A stretch of DNA of 64,000 nucleotides, taken from Thalassococcus arenae (GTDB lineage: Bacteria > Pseudomonadota > Alphaproteobacteria > Rhodobacterales > Rhodobacteraceae). A model generated the notes under the pieces. The model saw only the letters and a list, made by a program, of their open reading frames with translations, did not search any database and was not told where the DNA came from. The DNA lies in NCBI RefSeq assembly GCF_019104745.1, contig NZ_JAHRWL010000001.1, positions 1,345,001-1,409,000 of the forward strand, given 5' to 3'. Numbering within the stretch: the first letter of the stretch is position 1; each line of letters opens with the position of its first letter. This document shows positions 15,976-25,738 of this stretch, in pieces. A program made the translations under genes and the position numbers.

Positions 15976-16704
15976 ATGTGGGCGGCGGCGATGCAAACGC
16001 TTGTGCAGGGTCTTTACCCGCCGCGCTGCCTGTCCTGCGGCGGGCTGGTGGAAACCGATTTCGGCCTGTGCGGCGCCTGCTGGCGCGATACGCCCTTCAT
16101 CGCCGGGCTGGCCTGCGATTTGTGCGGCGTGCCGCTGCCCGGCCAATCCGACCGGGCGGAACATTGCGACGATTGCCTGACCACCGCCCGGCCCTGGGCG
16201 CATGGCCGCGCCGCGCTCAGCTACGAGGGCAAGGGGCGGCGGCTGGTGCTGGCGCTCAAGCATGGCGACCGCCACGACATCGCGCGCCCCGCGGCGCGCT
16301 GGATGGCGCGGCTGGTGCGCCCGCTGGTCGCGCCCGACACCGTCGTCGTGCCCGTGCCGCTGCATCTGCGGCGCTTGCTCAGCCGCCGCTACAACCAGTC
16401 GGCCCTGCTGGCGCAGGCACTGGGCGGCGAGCTGGAGTGCCGGGTGATCGCCGACGCGCTCGAACGCAGCGTGCGCACCCCCAGCCTGGACGGCAAAAGC
16501 CGCGAAGACCGGTTCGCCACGCTGGCCGACGCGCTGCGCCCCAATCCGCGCCGCGCGGGCGCGCTGGCCGGGCATCCGGTGCTGATCGTCGACGACGTGA
16601 TGACCTCGGGCGCCACGCTGGCCGCCGCGACCGAAGCCGCGCTTGCCGCCGGTGCAAGCCGGGTTTGCGTCAGCGTGCTGGCGCGCGTTGCCAAGCGGCC
16701 CTAA
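15976..16704 (+). CDS. ComF-family phosphoribosyltransferase-like protein
   Basis: 242 residues. An N-terminal zinc-finger-like region has paired cysteines (CLSCGG, CGAC, CDLCG, CDDC). The C-terminal half is a type I phosphoribosyltransferase fold with the PRPP loop VLIVDDVMTSGATLAAA. ComF proteins support DNA uptake in competent bacteria, but homologues are widespread in non-competent species and their reaction is unknown. ATG at 15976 is chosen for GGAG nine bases upstream; a GTG at 15955 overlaps the divergent gene. The grxC and amidase genes follow on the same strand. Confidence 0.85.
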   Translation: MWAAAMQTLVQGLYPPRCLSCGGLVETDFGLCGACWRDTPFIAGLACDLCGVPLPGQSDRAEHCDDCLTTARPWAHGRAALSYEGKGRRLVLALKHGDRHDIARPAARWMARLVRPLVAPDTVVVPVPLHLRRLLSRRYNQSALLAQALGGELECRVIADALERSVRTPSLDGKSREDRFATLADALRPNPRRAGALAGHPVLIVDDVMTSGATLAAATEAALAAGASRVCVSVLARVAKRP

Positions 16705-16740
16705 ATTCTCCATGACAGGGCACGGTGCCCGGAGGACGTC

Positions 16741-16998
16741 ATGCAACCCGTTGAGCTCTATACCTCGCCGCTTTGCGGCTATTGCCATGCGGCCAAGCGG
16801 CTGCTGACCCAGAAGGGCGTCAAGTTTTCCGAAATCGACGTGCTGGCCGAACCCGCGCGCCGCGCCGAGATGATGCAGCGCGCCCATGGCCGCCATACCG
16901 TGCCGCAGATCTTCATCGGAACGACCCATGTCGGCGGGTTCGACGACCTGGCAGCGCTGGAACGGGCGGGCAAGCTCGACCCGCTGCTGCAGGGCTGA
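16741..16998 (+). CDS. grxC: Glutaredoxin 3
   Basis: 85 residues, the usual size. The dithiol active site is C12-GY-C15 in TSPLCGYCHAAK, followed by the TVPQIFI cis-Pro loop and the GGFDDLAAL helix that binds glutathione. It reduces protein disulfides and mixed disulfides with glutathione. ATG at 16741 has GGAGG upstream. Its stop shares a base with the amidase start, and the partner may also act on a glutathione derivative. Confidence 0.95.
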   Translation: MQPVELYTSPLCGYCHAAKRLLTQKGVKFSEIDVLAEPARRAEMMQRAHGRHTVPQIFIGTTHVGGFDDLAALERAGKLDPLLQG

Positions 16999-17828
16999 TG
17001 CGCGCGGCACTGCTGCAACTGACGTCATCGGACGACCCGTCCGAGAACCTCGAGACCCTGCGCGCCATGCTGCGCCGGGCCGCGTCGGACGGCGCACAGA
17101 TCGCGCTGACCCCCGAGGTCAGCAATTGCGTGTCGATGGATCGGGCGCACCAGGCGGAAGTGCTGCGGTCCGAGGCCGAGGATACCGTTCTCGCCGGTCT
17201 GCGTGACGAAGCGGCGCGGCTGGGCCTGTGGGTGCTGGCCGGATCGCTGGCGCTCAGGTCCGAACCGCCCGAGACGCGCTTCGTCAACCGATCGCTGCTG
17301 ATCGACGCCGCGGGCGGGATCGTGGCGCGCTACGACAAGATGCACATGTTCGACGTGCAAGTCGATCAGACCGAAACCTATCGCGAATCCTCCGGCTATG
17401 CGCCGGGATCGCGCGCCGTCGTGGCCGACACGCCGTTCGGGCGGCTGGGCCTGACAATCTGCTATGACCTGCGTTTCGCCTATCTCTACCGCGCCTTGGC
17501 GCAGGCGGGGGCGCAGGTGCTGTGTGTGCCGTCGGCGTTTTCGCCCGGCACCGGCCCCGCGCATTGGGAGGTGCTGCTGCGCGCCCGCGCGATCGAGACC
17601 GGGTGTTACGTGCTTGCCCCCGCGCAGACCGGGACACATGCGGCCCGTTCGGGTCGCCAGCGCCTGACATATGGGCATTCGCTGGCCGTGGCGCCCTGGG
17701 GCGCGGTCATCGCCGATGCCGGGACCGCGCCGGGGGTCACGATGCTTGACCTGGACCTGGCCGAGGTGGACAAGGTTCGGGCCAAGATCCCGTCGCTGCG
17801 CCACGACCGCACCTTCGAGGGGCCCTGA
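16998..17828 (+). CDS. Nitrilase-superfamily amidohydrolase, Nit1-like
   Basis: 276 residues. The catalytic triad is E40 (LTPE), K114 (RYDKMHMFDV) and C155 (LTICYDLRF). The KxHMFDV block and the YRESSGYAPGS loop are typical of the Nit1/YbeM group, which hydrolyses deaminated glutathione, a by-product of transaminases acting on glutathione. Translational overlap with grxC supports a glutathione-related role. Another omega-amidase-type substrate cannot be excluded. Cytosolic; no signal peptide. Confidence 0.85.
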   Translation: MRAALLQLTSSDDPSENLETLRAMLRRAASDGAQIALTPEVSNCVSMDRAHQAEVLRSEAEDTVLAGLRDEAARLGLWVLAGSLALRSEPPETRFVNRSLLIDAAGGIVARYDKMHMFDVQVDQTETYRESSGYAPGSRAVVADTPFGRLGLTICYDLRFAYLYRALAQAGAQVLCVPSAFSPGTGPAHWEVLLRARAIETGCYVLAPAQTGTHAARSGRQRLTYGHSLAVAPWGAVIADAGTAPGVTMLDLDLAEVDKVRAKIPSLRHDRTFEGP

Positions 17829-18266
17829 ATGTCCGATGCCAATGCCCTTGCCATCTCGCTTGTCAGCGAGCTTCTGACCGCCGATCAGCTGCTGCGGAAC
17901 CGACTGACCCGGGTGCTGCCGAACCGGATGGAGATCTCGCATTTCTCGGTGCTGAACCACCTGGCCGGGGTTGGGGCGGAACGCACGCCCGCGCAGCTGG
18001 CACGCAGTTTCCACGTCACCCGCGGCGCGATCACCAACACGCTGGGCAAGCTGGAACTGGCCGGCTACGTGCATATCCGCCCCGACTGGGACGACGCGCG
18101 GCGCAAGCTGGTGGCGATCAGCCCCGCCGGCATGGCCGCCCGCGATGCCGCGCTGGCCGCGATCACCCCGGTCATCGCCGGGGTGGTGGGCGAGCTGGGC
18201 AAGGACAAGGTGCGCGCGGCACTGCCGGTGTTGCGCGAATTGCGGTTGCGCATGGAAGAGGGCTAG
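17829..18266 (+). CDS. MarR-family transcriptional regulator
   Basis: 145 residues. The winged helix-turn-helix occupies roughly residues 35-100, with a recognition region RTPAQLARSFHVTRGAITNT and wing DWDDARRKLVAISPAG. It is immediately downstream of the amidase gene, so co-transcription is likely. MarR proteins are usually local repressors responding to small molecules; the target here is not evident. The stop is embedded in a hairpin repeat that fills the gap to ubiG. Confidence 0.88.
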   Translation: MSDANALAISLVSELLTADQLLRNRLTRVLPNRMEISHFSVLNHLAGVGAERTPAQLARSFHVTRGAITNTLGKLELAGYVHIRPDWDDARRKLVAISPAGMAARDAALAAITPVIAGVVGELGKDKVRAALPVLRELRLRMEEG

Positions 18267-18331
18267 GGGGCGCTGCCCCCTCTGGCGCCTGCGGCGCCAT
18301 TCACCCCCGGAGTTTGTCCGGCAAGATGAAG
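18265..18331. repeat. REP-like double hairpin between convergent genes
   Basis: Two perfect 7-bp hairpins in tandem: AGGGGGC/GCCCCCT (18265-18281, loop GCT) and TGGCGCC/GGCGCCA (18283-18299, loop TGC), followed by an ACCCCCGGAGT...GCAAGATGAAGA tail. I recall this arrangement as an often repeated intergenic element in Roseobacter genomes. It starts in the marR stop codon and ends two bases before the ubiG stop, so it may also stop transcription from both sides. Confidence 0.6.
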
Positions 18332-18332
18332 A

Positions 18333-19070
18333 TCACGGCTTGGTCGCCGCGGTGACGTAATTGACGCTCAGGTCGCGGTCCGAAAGCCGCCAGGACCAGG
18401 TCACCGGGTTGAAGACATAGCCCTTGCGGTCGACCGGCGTCATCCCGGCCTGTCGCAGCAGGTCATACAGCTCGTCCGGGGTGATGAATTTCGACCATTC
18501 ATGCGTGCCCTTGGGCAGCCAGCGCATGACGTATTCGGCGCCGACGATCGCCATGGCAAAGCTCTTGGCGTTGCGGTTGATGGTCGAACACAGGTGCAAC
18601 CCGCCGGGTTTCAGCAATTGCTGGCAGGCGGTCAGGTAGGCCAGCGGATCGGCCACATGTTCCACCACTTCCATGTTCAGCACGATGTCGAATTGTTCGC
18701 CCGCCGCGGCCATGTCTTCGGCCGTGGTGTGGCGGTAATCGATGTCCAGCCCCGATTGCGCGGCATGGGTCTGCGCCACGGGAATGTTGCGTGCGGCGGC
18801 GTCGACGCCCACCACCTCGGCGCCCAGACGGGCCATCGGTTCGCACAGCAGGCCGCCGCCGCAGCCGATATCGACGATGCGCAGGCCCTCGAACGGGCGT
18901 GGGCCTGCCAGGTCGCGGTCGTATTCGCCCGCGATCTGCGTGGTGATGTAATCCAGCCGGCAGGGATTGAGCATGTGCAGCGGCTTGAACTTGCCGTTCG
19001 GATCCCACCACTCGGCGGCCATCGCCTCGAACTTGGCGATCTCGGACGGGTCGACGGTGCTGGTGGTCAT
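18333..19070 (-). CDS. ubiG: 3-demethylubiquinone / polyprenyl-dihydroxybenzoate O-methyltransferase
   Basis: 245 residues. It carries out the two O-methylations of ubiquinone synthesis using SAM. The N-terminal [19 protein letters not shown] is a hallmark of UbiG/Coq3, followed by SAM motif [22 protein letters not shown] and the LNMEVVEHV segment. ATG at 19070 is preferred (GGGAA upstream); in-frame ATG at 19085 or TTG at 19091 would add a few residues. It is divergent from the proline iminopeptidase gene. Confidence 0.93.
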   Translation of the reverse strand: MTTSTVDPSEIAKFEAMAAEWWDPNGKFKPLHMLNPCRLDYITTQIAGEYDRDLAGPRPFEGLRIVDIGCGGGLLCEPMARLGAEVVGVDAAARNIPVAQTHAAQSGLDIDYRHTTAEDMAAAGEQFDIVLNMEVVEHVADPLAYLTACQQLLKPGGLHLCSTINRNAKSFAMAIVGAEYVMRWLPKGTHEWSKFITPDELYDLLRQAGMTPVDRKGYVFNPVTWSWRLSDRDLSVNYVTAATKP

Positions 19071-19120
19071 GCGTGTATTTCCCATGGTCAATTGCCCTGT
19101 CTCGCCAATATAGATAGGCC

Positions 19121-20092
19121 ATGGACAAATTCCCGGGCCAAAAGCGCGCAGTGCAGTATCTTTACCCGCCCATCGACCCCTTCGACCAGCGCATGCTGGA
19201 GGTCGATGGCGGGCACACGCTGTATGTCGAGCAATCCGGCAACCCGCAGGGCCGCCCGGTGATCGTGCTGCATGGCGGGCCCGGCGGCGGCTGCAGCCCG
19301 GCGATGCGGCGCTATTTCGATCCCAATGTCTATCGCATGGTGCTGTTCGACCAGCGCGGCTGCGGCCGGTCGCGGCCGCATGCCAGCGTCACCAACAACA
19401 CCACCTGGCACCTTGTTGCCGACATCGAGGCGATCCGCGAAACGCTGGGCATCGACCGGGCGGTCCTGTTCGGCGGATCCTGGGGTGCGACGCTGGCGCT
19501 GATCTATGCCATCCGCTTTCCCGAGCGGGTGTCGCACCTGGTGCTGCGCGGCGTTTTCCTGATGACCCGGGCCGAGTTGGACTGGTTCTATGCCGGTGGC
19601 GCCGGCCAGTTCTGGCCGGAACCCTGGGCGCGGTTCCGCGACATGATCCCCGAAGACGAACGCCGCGACCTGATCGCCGCCTATCACCGGCGCCTGTTCA
19701 GCGGCGACCTGCGCATCGAGACGAATTTCGCGCGCGCCTGGTCGGCCTGGGAAAACGCGCTGGCCTCGGTCTATTCCAGCGGGCAGGGCGGCGAAGCACC
19801 CGGCGACTACGCCCGCGCCTTCGCCCGGCTGGAAAACCATTACTTCACCAATGCCGGATTTCTCGACGAAGACGGCTGGATCCTGAAGAACGCAGGCGCC
19901 ATCGCACAGATCCCGGGGGTCATCGTGCAGGGACGCTACGACATGATCTGCCCGCCGCGGCGCGCCTGGGAACTGGCCCGCGCCTGGCCCAGCGGCGACT
20001 TGCGCATGATCCGCAACGCCGGCCACGCCCTGTCCGAGCCCGGCATTTCCGCCGAACTGGTGCGCGCGATGGACCAGATCGCCGAAGAATGA
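19121..20092 (+). CDS. pip: Proline iminopeptidase
   Basis: 323 residues, alpha/beta hydrolase family S33. It releases N-terminal proline from peptides in the cytoplasm. The oxyanion segment is HGGPGGG, the DQRGCGRS block follows, and the nucleophile S120 sits in [10 protein letters not shown]. The catalytic His is in [11 protein letters not shown] near the C-terminus. The N-terminal [27 protein letters not shown] is strongly conserved in this family. A peptide-type ABC importer follows 94 bp downstream, which could link peptide uptake to hydrolysis, but no operon is proven. Confidence 0.92.
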   Translation: MDKFPGQKRAVQYLYPPIDPFDQRMLEVDGGHTLYVEQSGNPQGRPVIVLHGGPGGGCSPAMRRYFDPNVYRMVLFDQRGCGRSRPHASVTNNTTWHLVADIEAIRETLGIDRAVLFGGSWGATLALIYAIRFPERVSHLVLRGVFLMTRAELDWFYAGGAGQFWPEPWARFRDMIPEDERRDLIAAYHRRLFSGDLRIETNFARAWSAWENALASVYSSGQGGEAPGDYARAFARLENHYFTNAGFLDEDGWILKNAGAIAQIPGVIVQGRYDMICPPRRAWELARAWPSGDLRMIRNAGHALSEPGISAELVRAMDQIAEE

Positions 20093-20186
20093 GACAAGGC
20101 GTTTCATTCCGGAATGGCGATGTCGCTTTACTCTGGGGCCACAACCGTTAACCTGACCCCAACGAAAACCAACACCGACAGGGTCC

Positions 20187-21182
20187 GTGAACTCGGTTCT
20201 CAAGATCATCCTGCAGCGACTCGCCCTCGGCCTGCTCACGCTTTTCATCGTGTCGATCGTGATCTTCACCGCGGTGAACATGCTGCCCGGCGATTTCGCC
20301 CAGGCGATCCTGGGCCAGGGCGCGACCCCCGAAGCGGTCGAGGCGATCCGCCGCGACCTCGGGCTCGATCAGCATCCCGTCATCCGCTATTTCGAATGGC
20401 TGTCCGGCGCGCTGCGCGGCGATCTGGGCAATTCCTTTGCCCAGGCCAATTTCGCCAGCTTCGTCGGTGCCGACAGCGGCGTGCGCACGTCGGTGGCGCA
20501 GCAGATCGCGCCGCGCTTTGCCAACACGATGTTCCTGGCCGGTGTCACGGCGGCCATCGCGGTACCGTTTTCGGTGACGCTGGGCATCCTGGCCGCGCTC
20601 TACCGCAACTCGGTCTTCGACCGGGCGACCAACGTGACCACGCTCAGTTCCATCTCCAGCCCGGAATTCTTTCTGGCCTATGTCCTGATCCTGTTCCTCG
20701 CCGTGCTGAACCAGTGGTTGCCATCGCTGTCCAACATCTATGACGGGATGAGCTTTGGCGAACGGCTGGAACGCACGTTGCTGCCGGCGCTGACCCTGAC
20801 GCTGGTGGTCACGGCGCACATGATGCGGATGACGCGGGCGGCGATCATCAACCTGCTGGCCTCGCCCTATATCGAGATGGCGCGACTGAAGGGCATCAAG
20901 CCGATGCGCGTGATCGTGCGGCACGCCCTGCCCAACGCGCTGGCGCCGATCATCAACGTCATCGCGCTGAACCTGGCCTATCTGATCACCGGCGTCGTCG
21001 TGGTCGAGGTGGTGTTTGTCTATCCCGGCATCGGACAGCTGTTCGTCGACAGCGTGAAAATCCGCGATATCCCCGTGGTGCAGGCCTGCTGCCTGATCTT
21101 CGCGGCGGCGTATATCCTGCTGAACCTCACCGCTGACATCCTGTCGATCCTGTCCAACCCGCGCCTGAGGCACCCGAAATGA
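20187..21182 (+). CDS. ABC importer permease, DppB/OppB type
   Basis: 331 residues with about six membrane helices. The binding-protein-dependent permease EAA loop is seen in IEMARLKGIKPMRVIVRHALPNALAP, which contacts the ATPase. The start is GTG at 20187 after ACAGGG; no better ATG lies upstream in frame. First gene of a four-gene unit (two permeases, fused ATPases, binding protein) with ATGA overlap to the next. Substrate class: di/oligopeptides or related compounds. Confidence 0.92.
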   Translation: MNSVLKIILQRLALGLLTLFIVSIVIFTAVNMLPGDFAQAILGQGATPEAVEAIRRDLGLDQHPVIRYFEWLSGALRGDLGNSFAQANFASFVGADSGVRTSVAQQIAPRFANTMFLAGVTAAIAVPFSVTLGILAALYRNSVFDRATNVTTLSSISSPEFFLAYVLILFLAVLNQWLPSLSNIYDGMSFGERLERTLLPALTLTLVVTAHMMRMTRAAIINLLASPYIEMARLKGIKPMRVIVRHALPNALAPIINVIALNLAYLITGVVVVEVVFVYPGIGQLFVDSVKIRDIPVVQACCLIFAAAYILLNLTADILSILSNPRLRHPK

Positions 21183-22381
21183 CCGGCTGGCAGATCCTGC
21201 TGGCGGCTCTGTCCGCCATCGCGGCCGGCGGTTGGGTGTTCCGCTTTGCGGGGCAGACGGTGACGGGCAACAAACCGTTCTTCCGCGACATGCCCTATGC
21301 CGTCGCTTTCGGCTATGTGTTCGCCGCCGCGGCGGTGCTGTTCGCGCTCTGGTACTACTTCCAGTCTCCGGTGACGGATGCCGGTGTGCCCAATGCCGGC
21401 GTGACCTTCTTTCGCTGGGCGGTGCAGGGTTTCATCATCTTCGCCATCGCCGCGTGGCTGTTCCGGCTGGCCGGGCGTCACGTCGGCACATCCGCCACGC
21501 GCAAGCTGTTCCGGCAGATGCCGCTGACCGCGTCCTTCGGTATCCTGGTGATCCTGATCTACGCCTTCGTCGCGATCTTCGCCGGTGTCGTCGCTCCCTA
21601 TGGACAGGAAGAGGTGTTCACCCGCGTCAACGTCCTGCCGGGCGGCAATGCCGCCACCGGCGGCGACCCGGCGCACCTGCTGGGAACCGACCAGATCGGC
21701 CGTGATCTGCTCAGCCGGCTGATCTATGGCGCGCAGAACACCGTGGGCATCGCCTTTGCCACCACATGCCTGGCGTTTTTCCTGGGGGGCACCCTGGGTT
21801 TCCTGGCCGCGGTGCTTCAGGGCTGGCTGGACCAGGTGCTGTCGCGTGCTATCGACGTGCTGATGGCGATCCCGTCGCTGATCTTTGCGCTGCTGCTGAT
21901 GACCATCGCCAGCGCCTGGGCGGGGTCGGAAAAATGGCTGCTGACCGTCTACATGGTGCTCATCATCGCGGTGATCGACAGCACGCGGGTGTTCCGGCTG
22001 GCCCGCGCAGTGGGCATGAACATCGTCGTGATGGACTATATCGAGGCCGCCAAACTGCGCGGCGAAGGCCTGCCCTACCTGATCTTCAAGGAAATCCTGC
22101 CCAACGCCTATGCGCCGCTTCTAGCCGAGTTCGGGCTGCGGTTCTGTTTCGTGTTCCTGACCATCGCGTCGCTGTCGTTCCTGGGTGTCGGCATCCAGCC
22201 GCCGCTGGCGGATTGGGGCACGATGGTGCGCGACCTGTCGCAATTCATCAACTTCGCCGCCTTCTCGCCGCTGACCGCCGCGCTGCCGCTGATGGCTGCC
22301 GGGGCGATCGCGTTGCTGACCGTGGGCGTGAATTTCGTCGTCGACTGGATGCTGCACCGGTCGTCGGGTCTGAAGGATTAG
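21179..22381 (+). CDS. ABC importer permease, DppC/OppC type
   Basis: 400 residues, longer than the roughly 300 usual for DppC because of an N-terminal extension with three to four extra hydrophobic segments (residues about 1-105) before the normal region. The core has GTDQIGRDLLSRLIYGAQ, the family landmark, and the EAA loop DYIEAAKLRGEGLPYLIFKE. It overlaps the upstream permease by ATGA and ends 4 bp before the ATPase gene. The extension is of unknown use and is not needed for the canonical fold. Confidence 0.9.
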   Translation: MTGWQILLAALSAIAAGGWVFRFAGQTVTGNKPFFRDMPYAVAFGYVFAAAAVLFALWYYFQSPVTDAGVPNAGVTFFRWAVQGFIIFAIAAWLFRLAGRHVGTSATRKLFRQMPLTASFGILVILIYAFVAIFAGVVAPYGQEEVFTRVNVLPGGNAATGGDPAHLLGTDQIGRDLLSRLIYGAQNTVGIAFATTCLAFFLGGTLGFLAAVLQGWLDQVLSRAIDVLMAIPSLIFALLLMTIASAWAGSEKWLLTVYMVLIIAVIDSTRVFRLARAVGMNIVVMDYIEAAKLRGEGLPYLIFKEILPNAYAPLLAEFGLRFCFVFLTIASLSFLGVGIQPPLADWGTMVRDLSQFINFAAFSPLTAALPLMAAGAIALLTVGVNFVVDWMLHRSSGLKD

Positions 22382-22385
22382 CGAT

Positions 22386-24056
22386 ATGTCCCAAACGACG
22401 CCGAAACAGGACAGATTGCTGGTCGAGATGCGCGACATCCATATCGAGGGGCGCAGCGACGAAACCTGGATTCCGATCATCAAGGGCGTCGACCTGACGC
22501 TGAACCGGGGCGAGGTGCTGGGCCTGATCGGCGAATCCGGCGCGGGAAAGTCGACGCTGGGTCTGGCCGCGATGGGCTTTACCCGCGACGGGGTCCGGAT
22601 CTCGGGCGGGACGGTCAAATTCGACGGGATCGACCTGCTGGCCGCCAGTTCCGCCAAGAAACGCGCCCTGTTGGGCAAGCGCATCGCCTATGTCGCGCAA
22701 TCCGCCGCGGCCAGTTTCAACCCTGCGCATCGCATCATCGACCAGCATGCCGAGGCGCCGGTGCAGCACGGCGTCATGGGTCGGGACGAAAGCGAAGCGG
22801 ACGCGATCGAGCTGTATGAACGCCTGCGCCTGCCCAATCCCGACGAGATCGGCTTTCGCTATCCGCACCAGGTGTCGGGCGGACAATTGCAGCGGGCGAT
22901 GACAGCGATGGCGATGTCCTGCCGGCCCGACCTGATCATCTTCGACGAACCCACCACGGCGCTGGACGTGACGACGCAGATCGAGGTGCTGGCCGCGATC
23001 CGCGACATCGTCGACCAGTTCGACACCGCCGCGATCTACATCACCCACGATCTTGCCGTCGTGGCGCAGATGGCCGACCGGGTGAAGGTGCTTCTGAAGG
23101 GCGACGAGGTCGAAGAGGCCGAAACCCGCGAGATGCTGTCGCATCCGCAAGAGGACTACACCAAGAGCCTCTGGGCCGTGCGCAGCTTCGAACGGCCGGA
23201 GAAACCGCCGGTCGCGACCGATGCGGTTCCGGTGATCTCGGTCCAGAGCGTGACCGCCGCCTATGGCAAGGTCGACGTCCTGCACGGCGTCAGTTTCGAC
23301 ATCCATGCCGGGCGCACGGTGGCGGTGGTCGGCGAATCCGGTTCGGGCAAGTCCACCGCGGCGCGCTGCATCACCGGGCTGTTGCCGCCCCGCATCGGCC
23401 ATATCGAACTGGATGGCGTCCCGTTGCCGCTGGATTACCGCAAGCGCAGCAAGGACCAGTTGCGCCAGGTGCAGATGATCTACCAGATGGCCGATACCGC
23501 GCTGAACCCGCGCCAGAGGATCGGCGACATCATCGGGCGCCCGGTGCAATTCTACACCGGGCTGACCGGCAGCGCCCGCCGCAAGCGGGTGGCCGAACTG
23601 ATGGACCAGATCGAACTGCCCGCCGACCAGTTCATCGACCGCCTGCCATCCGAGCTTTCGGGTGGCCAGAAGCAGCGCATCGGCATCGCCCGGGCCCTTG
23701 CCGCCGAACCGAAATTCATCATCTGCGACGAAGTCACCAGCGCGCTGGACCAGTTGGTCGCCGAGGGTATCCTCAAGCTGTTGGCCCGGCTGCAGGACGA
23801 GCTGGGCCTGGCCTACATGTTCATCACGCACGACCTGGCCACCGTGCGCGCCATCGCAGACGAGGTGGTGGTGATGAAGGACGGCGAGGTGGTGGAACAA
23901 GGTCGAAAGACCGAGATGTTCAAACCGCCGCACCACCCATATACCGATCTTCTGCTCAGCTCGGTGCCGGAAATGGACCCGGACTGGCTGACCGAGCTTC
24001 TCGCCGAACGCGGAGTTGATAACATCGGTGACGCGGCCGTTGATAAGATAAACTAG
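22386..24056 (+). CDS. ABC importer ATPase, fused DppD-DppF type double ATPase
   Basis: 556 residues carrying both nucleotide-binding domains in one chain. Domain 1 (about 10-265) has Walker [10 protein letters not shown], signature VSGGQLQRA and Walker [13 protein letters not shown]. Domain 2 (about 280-540) has [18 protein letters not shown] and [12 protein letters not shown]; in the second Walker B the usual DEPT is DEVT, which keeps the catalytic Glu. Such fused ATPases energise the adjacent permease pair. It is the third gene of the importer operon; the binding protein follows after 69 bp. Confidence 0.92.
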   Translation: MSQTTPKQDRLLVEMRDIHIEGRSDETWIPIIKGVDLTLNRGEVLGLIGESGAGKSTLGLAAMGFTRDGVRISGGTVKFDGIDLLAASSAKKRALLGKRIAYVAQSAAASFNPAHRIIDQHAEAPVQHGVMGRDESEADAIELYERLRLPNPDEIGFRYPHQVSGGQLQRAMTAMAMSCRPDLIIFDEPTTALDVTTQIEVLAAIRDIVDQFDTAAIYITHDLAVVAQMADRVKVLLKGDEVEEAETREMLSHPQEDYTKSLWAVRSFERPEKPPVATDAVPVISVQSVTAAYGKVDVLHGVSFDIHAGRTVAVVGESGSGKSTAARCITGLLPPRIGHIELDGVPLPLDYRKRSKDQLRQVQMIYQMADTALNPRQRIGDIIGRPVQFYTGLTGSARRKRVAELMDQIELPADQFIDRLPSELSGGQKQRIGIARALAAEPKFIICDEVTSALDQLVAEGILKLLARLQDELGLAYMFITHDLATVRAIADEVVVMKDGEVVEQGRKTEMFKPPHHPYTDLLLSSVPEMDPDWLTELLAERGVDNIGDAAVDKIN

Positions 24057-24125
24057 GAATCGCTCCGGACGGAGTGGCGAAGACGGCGACTCAAGCCGTC
24101 GAAAACCAACAGGGAGAAACATACC

Positions 24126-25670
24126 ATGACACGATCCATCTCAAGACGCGGACTGCTCAAGACCGGCGCCGCAGCCGGCGTGCTTGCGGCCACCGGCCTG
24201 CCGTTGCGCGCGCAGAACCGCGGCGGCACGCTGCGGCTGGGGCTTGCCGGCGCCAATACCAGCGACAGCTGGGACGCCCGCACCCATTCCGACAGCTTCA
24301 TGATCATGCTCGCGCATGGTGCCGTGTTCGACTGCCTGACCGAGGTCGCCGCGGATGGCGAACTGGTCGGCGAACTGGCCGAAAGCTGGGAAGCCAGCCC
24401 CGACGCCAAGGTCTGGACTTTCAAGCTGCGCCAGGGCGTGACCTTCCACAACGGCAAGCCTTTCGGTGCCGATGACGTGCTTGAATCGCTGAACATGCAC
24501 CTGGCCGAGGGCGCGAAATCGGCGGCCAAGCCGATCATCGAGAACATCAGCGAGATGAAGAAGGTCAATGACCACGAGGTCGAACTGACCCTGAATGCCG
24601 GCAATGCCGACTTTCCCTTCCTGCTGTCGGACTATCACATCTGCATGTATCCCGCCGGCCAGGTCGAAGAGGCCATCGCCAAGGGCATCGGCACCGGTCT
24701 TTACAAGGTCGAAAGCTTCGATCCGGGCGTGCGCGCCCTGCTGAGCCGCGTCGACGGCCATTACAAGGATGGCCGTGCCGGCTGGTTCGACAGCGTCGAA
24801 GCGATCGCCATCAACGATTCCTCGGCCCGGATGAACGCGCTGATGACCGGCCAGGTCGACGCCGTGAACCGCGTCGACTTCAAGACCGAACCGCTGATGC
24901 GCGCAAACCCGATGATCAGCATCTTCGAGGTGACCGGCAACCAGCACTTCACCTTCCCGATGCTCACCGGCGTGTCGCCCTTCGACAACGTCAAGGTGCG
25001 TCAGGCGCTCAAGCATGCCGTCAACCGCCAGGAACTGGTCGACAAGATCCTGCTGGGTCACGGCGCGGTCGCCAACGACAACCCGATCGGTCCGGCCAAC
25101 CAGTATTTCGCCAAGGACCTGCCGCTGAACGACTACGATCCGGACAAGGCCAAGGCGCTGCTGAAAGAGGCCGGGCTGGACGGGCTCAAGGTGGATCTGT
25201 CGGCCTCCGACGCGGCCTTCCCCGGCGCGGTGGATGCGGCGCAGCTGTATCAGGCTTCGGCCAAGGCGGCTGGCATCGACATCAACGTGGTTCAGGAACC
25301 GGCGGATGGCTATTGGTCGAACGTCTGGCTGAAAAAGCCGTGGTGCGCGTGCTACTGGTCGGGCCGCGCGACCGAGGACTGGATGTTCTCGACCGCCTAC
25401 GAGGCCGGCGTTCCGTGGAACGACACCGGCTGGATCAACGACCGTTTCCAGGAACTTCTGTTCACGGCGCGGGCCGAACTTGACAGCGCCAAGCGCCGCG
25501 AGATGTATCACGAGATGCAGATGCTGATCTCGACCGAAGGCGGCACGGTGATCCCGATGTACGCCAATTTCGTCGATGCGCATTCCAACAAGCTGGCCAA
25601 TTCCGGCACCATCGGCAACGTGTTCCAGATGGACAGCTCGCGCCTGATCGAACGCTGGTGGTTCGCGTAA
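24126..25670 (+). CDS. ABC importer substrate-binding protein, family 5 (peptide type)
   Basis: 514 residues. The N-terminus SRRGLLKTGAAAGVLAATGL with a preceding Arg pair is Tat-like, so the protein is probably exported folded to the periplasm. Family SBP_bac_5 landmarks are AESWEASPDAKVWTFKLRQG, FHNGKPFGADDV and the FDNVKVRQALKHAVNR region. Unusually it is the last gene of the operon, after the ATPase. A terminator follows. Ligand specificity cannot be read from sequence. Confidence 0.92.
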   Translation: MTRSISRRGLLKTGAAAGVLAATGLPLRAQNRGGTLRLGLAGANTSDSWDARTHSDSFMIMLAHGAVFDCLTEVAADGELVGELAESWEASPDAKVWTFKLRQGVTFHNGKPFGADDVLESLNMHLAEGAKSAAKPIIENISEMKKVNDHEVELTLNAGNADFPFLLSDYHICMYPAGQVEEAIAKGIGTGLYKVESFDPGVRALLSRVDGHYKDGRAGWFDSVEAIAINDSSARMNALMTGQVDAVNRVDFKTEPLMRANPMISIFEVTGNQHFTFPMLTGVSPFDNVKVRQALKHAVNRQELVDKILLGHGAVANDNPIGPANQYFAKDLPLNDYDPDKAKALLKEAGLDGLKVDLSASDAAFPGAVDAAQLYQASAKAAGIDINVVQEPADGYWSNVWLKKPWCACYWSGRATEDWMFSTAYEAGVPWNDTGWINDRFQELLFTARAELDSAKRREMYHEMQMLISTEGGTVIPMYANFVDAHSNKLANSGTIGNVFQMDSSRLIERWWFA

Positions 25671-25692
25671 ATCGCGTCGCCTGAACAGGGAA

Positions 25693-25722
25693 ACGCCCCG
25701 CCACACCGGCGGGGCGTTTTCG
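25693..25722 (+). terminator. Rho-independent terminator of the peptide-type ABC operon
   Basis: Perfect 10-bp stem ACGCCCCGCC / GGCGGGGCGT with loop ACACC, followed by TTT-C-TTT. It lies 23 bp after the binding-protein stop and closes the four-gene importer operon. Confidence 0.92.
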
Positions 25723-25738
25723 TTTCGGCCCGGGCGGG

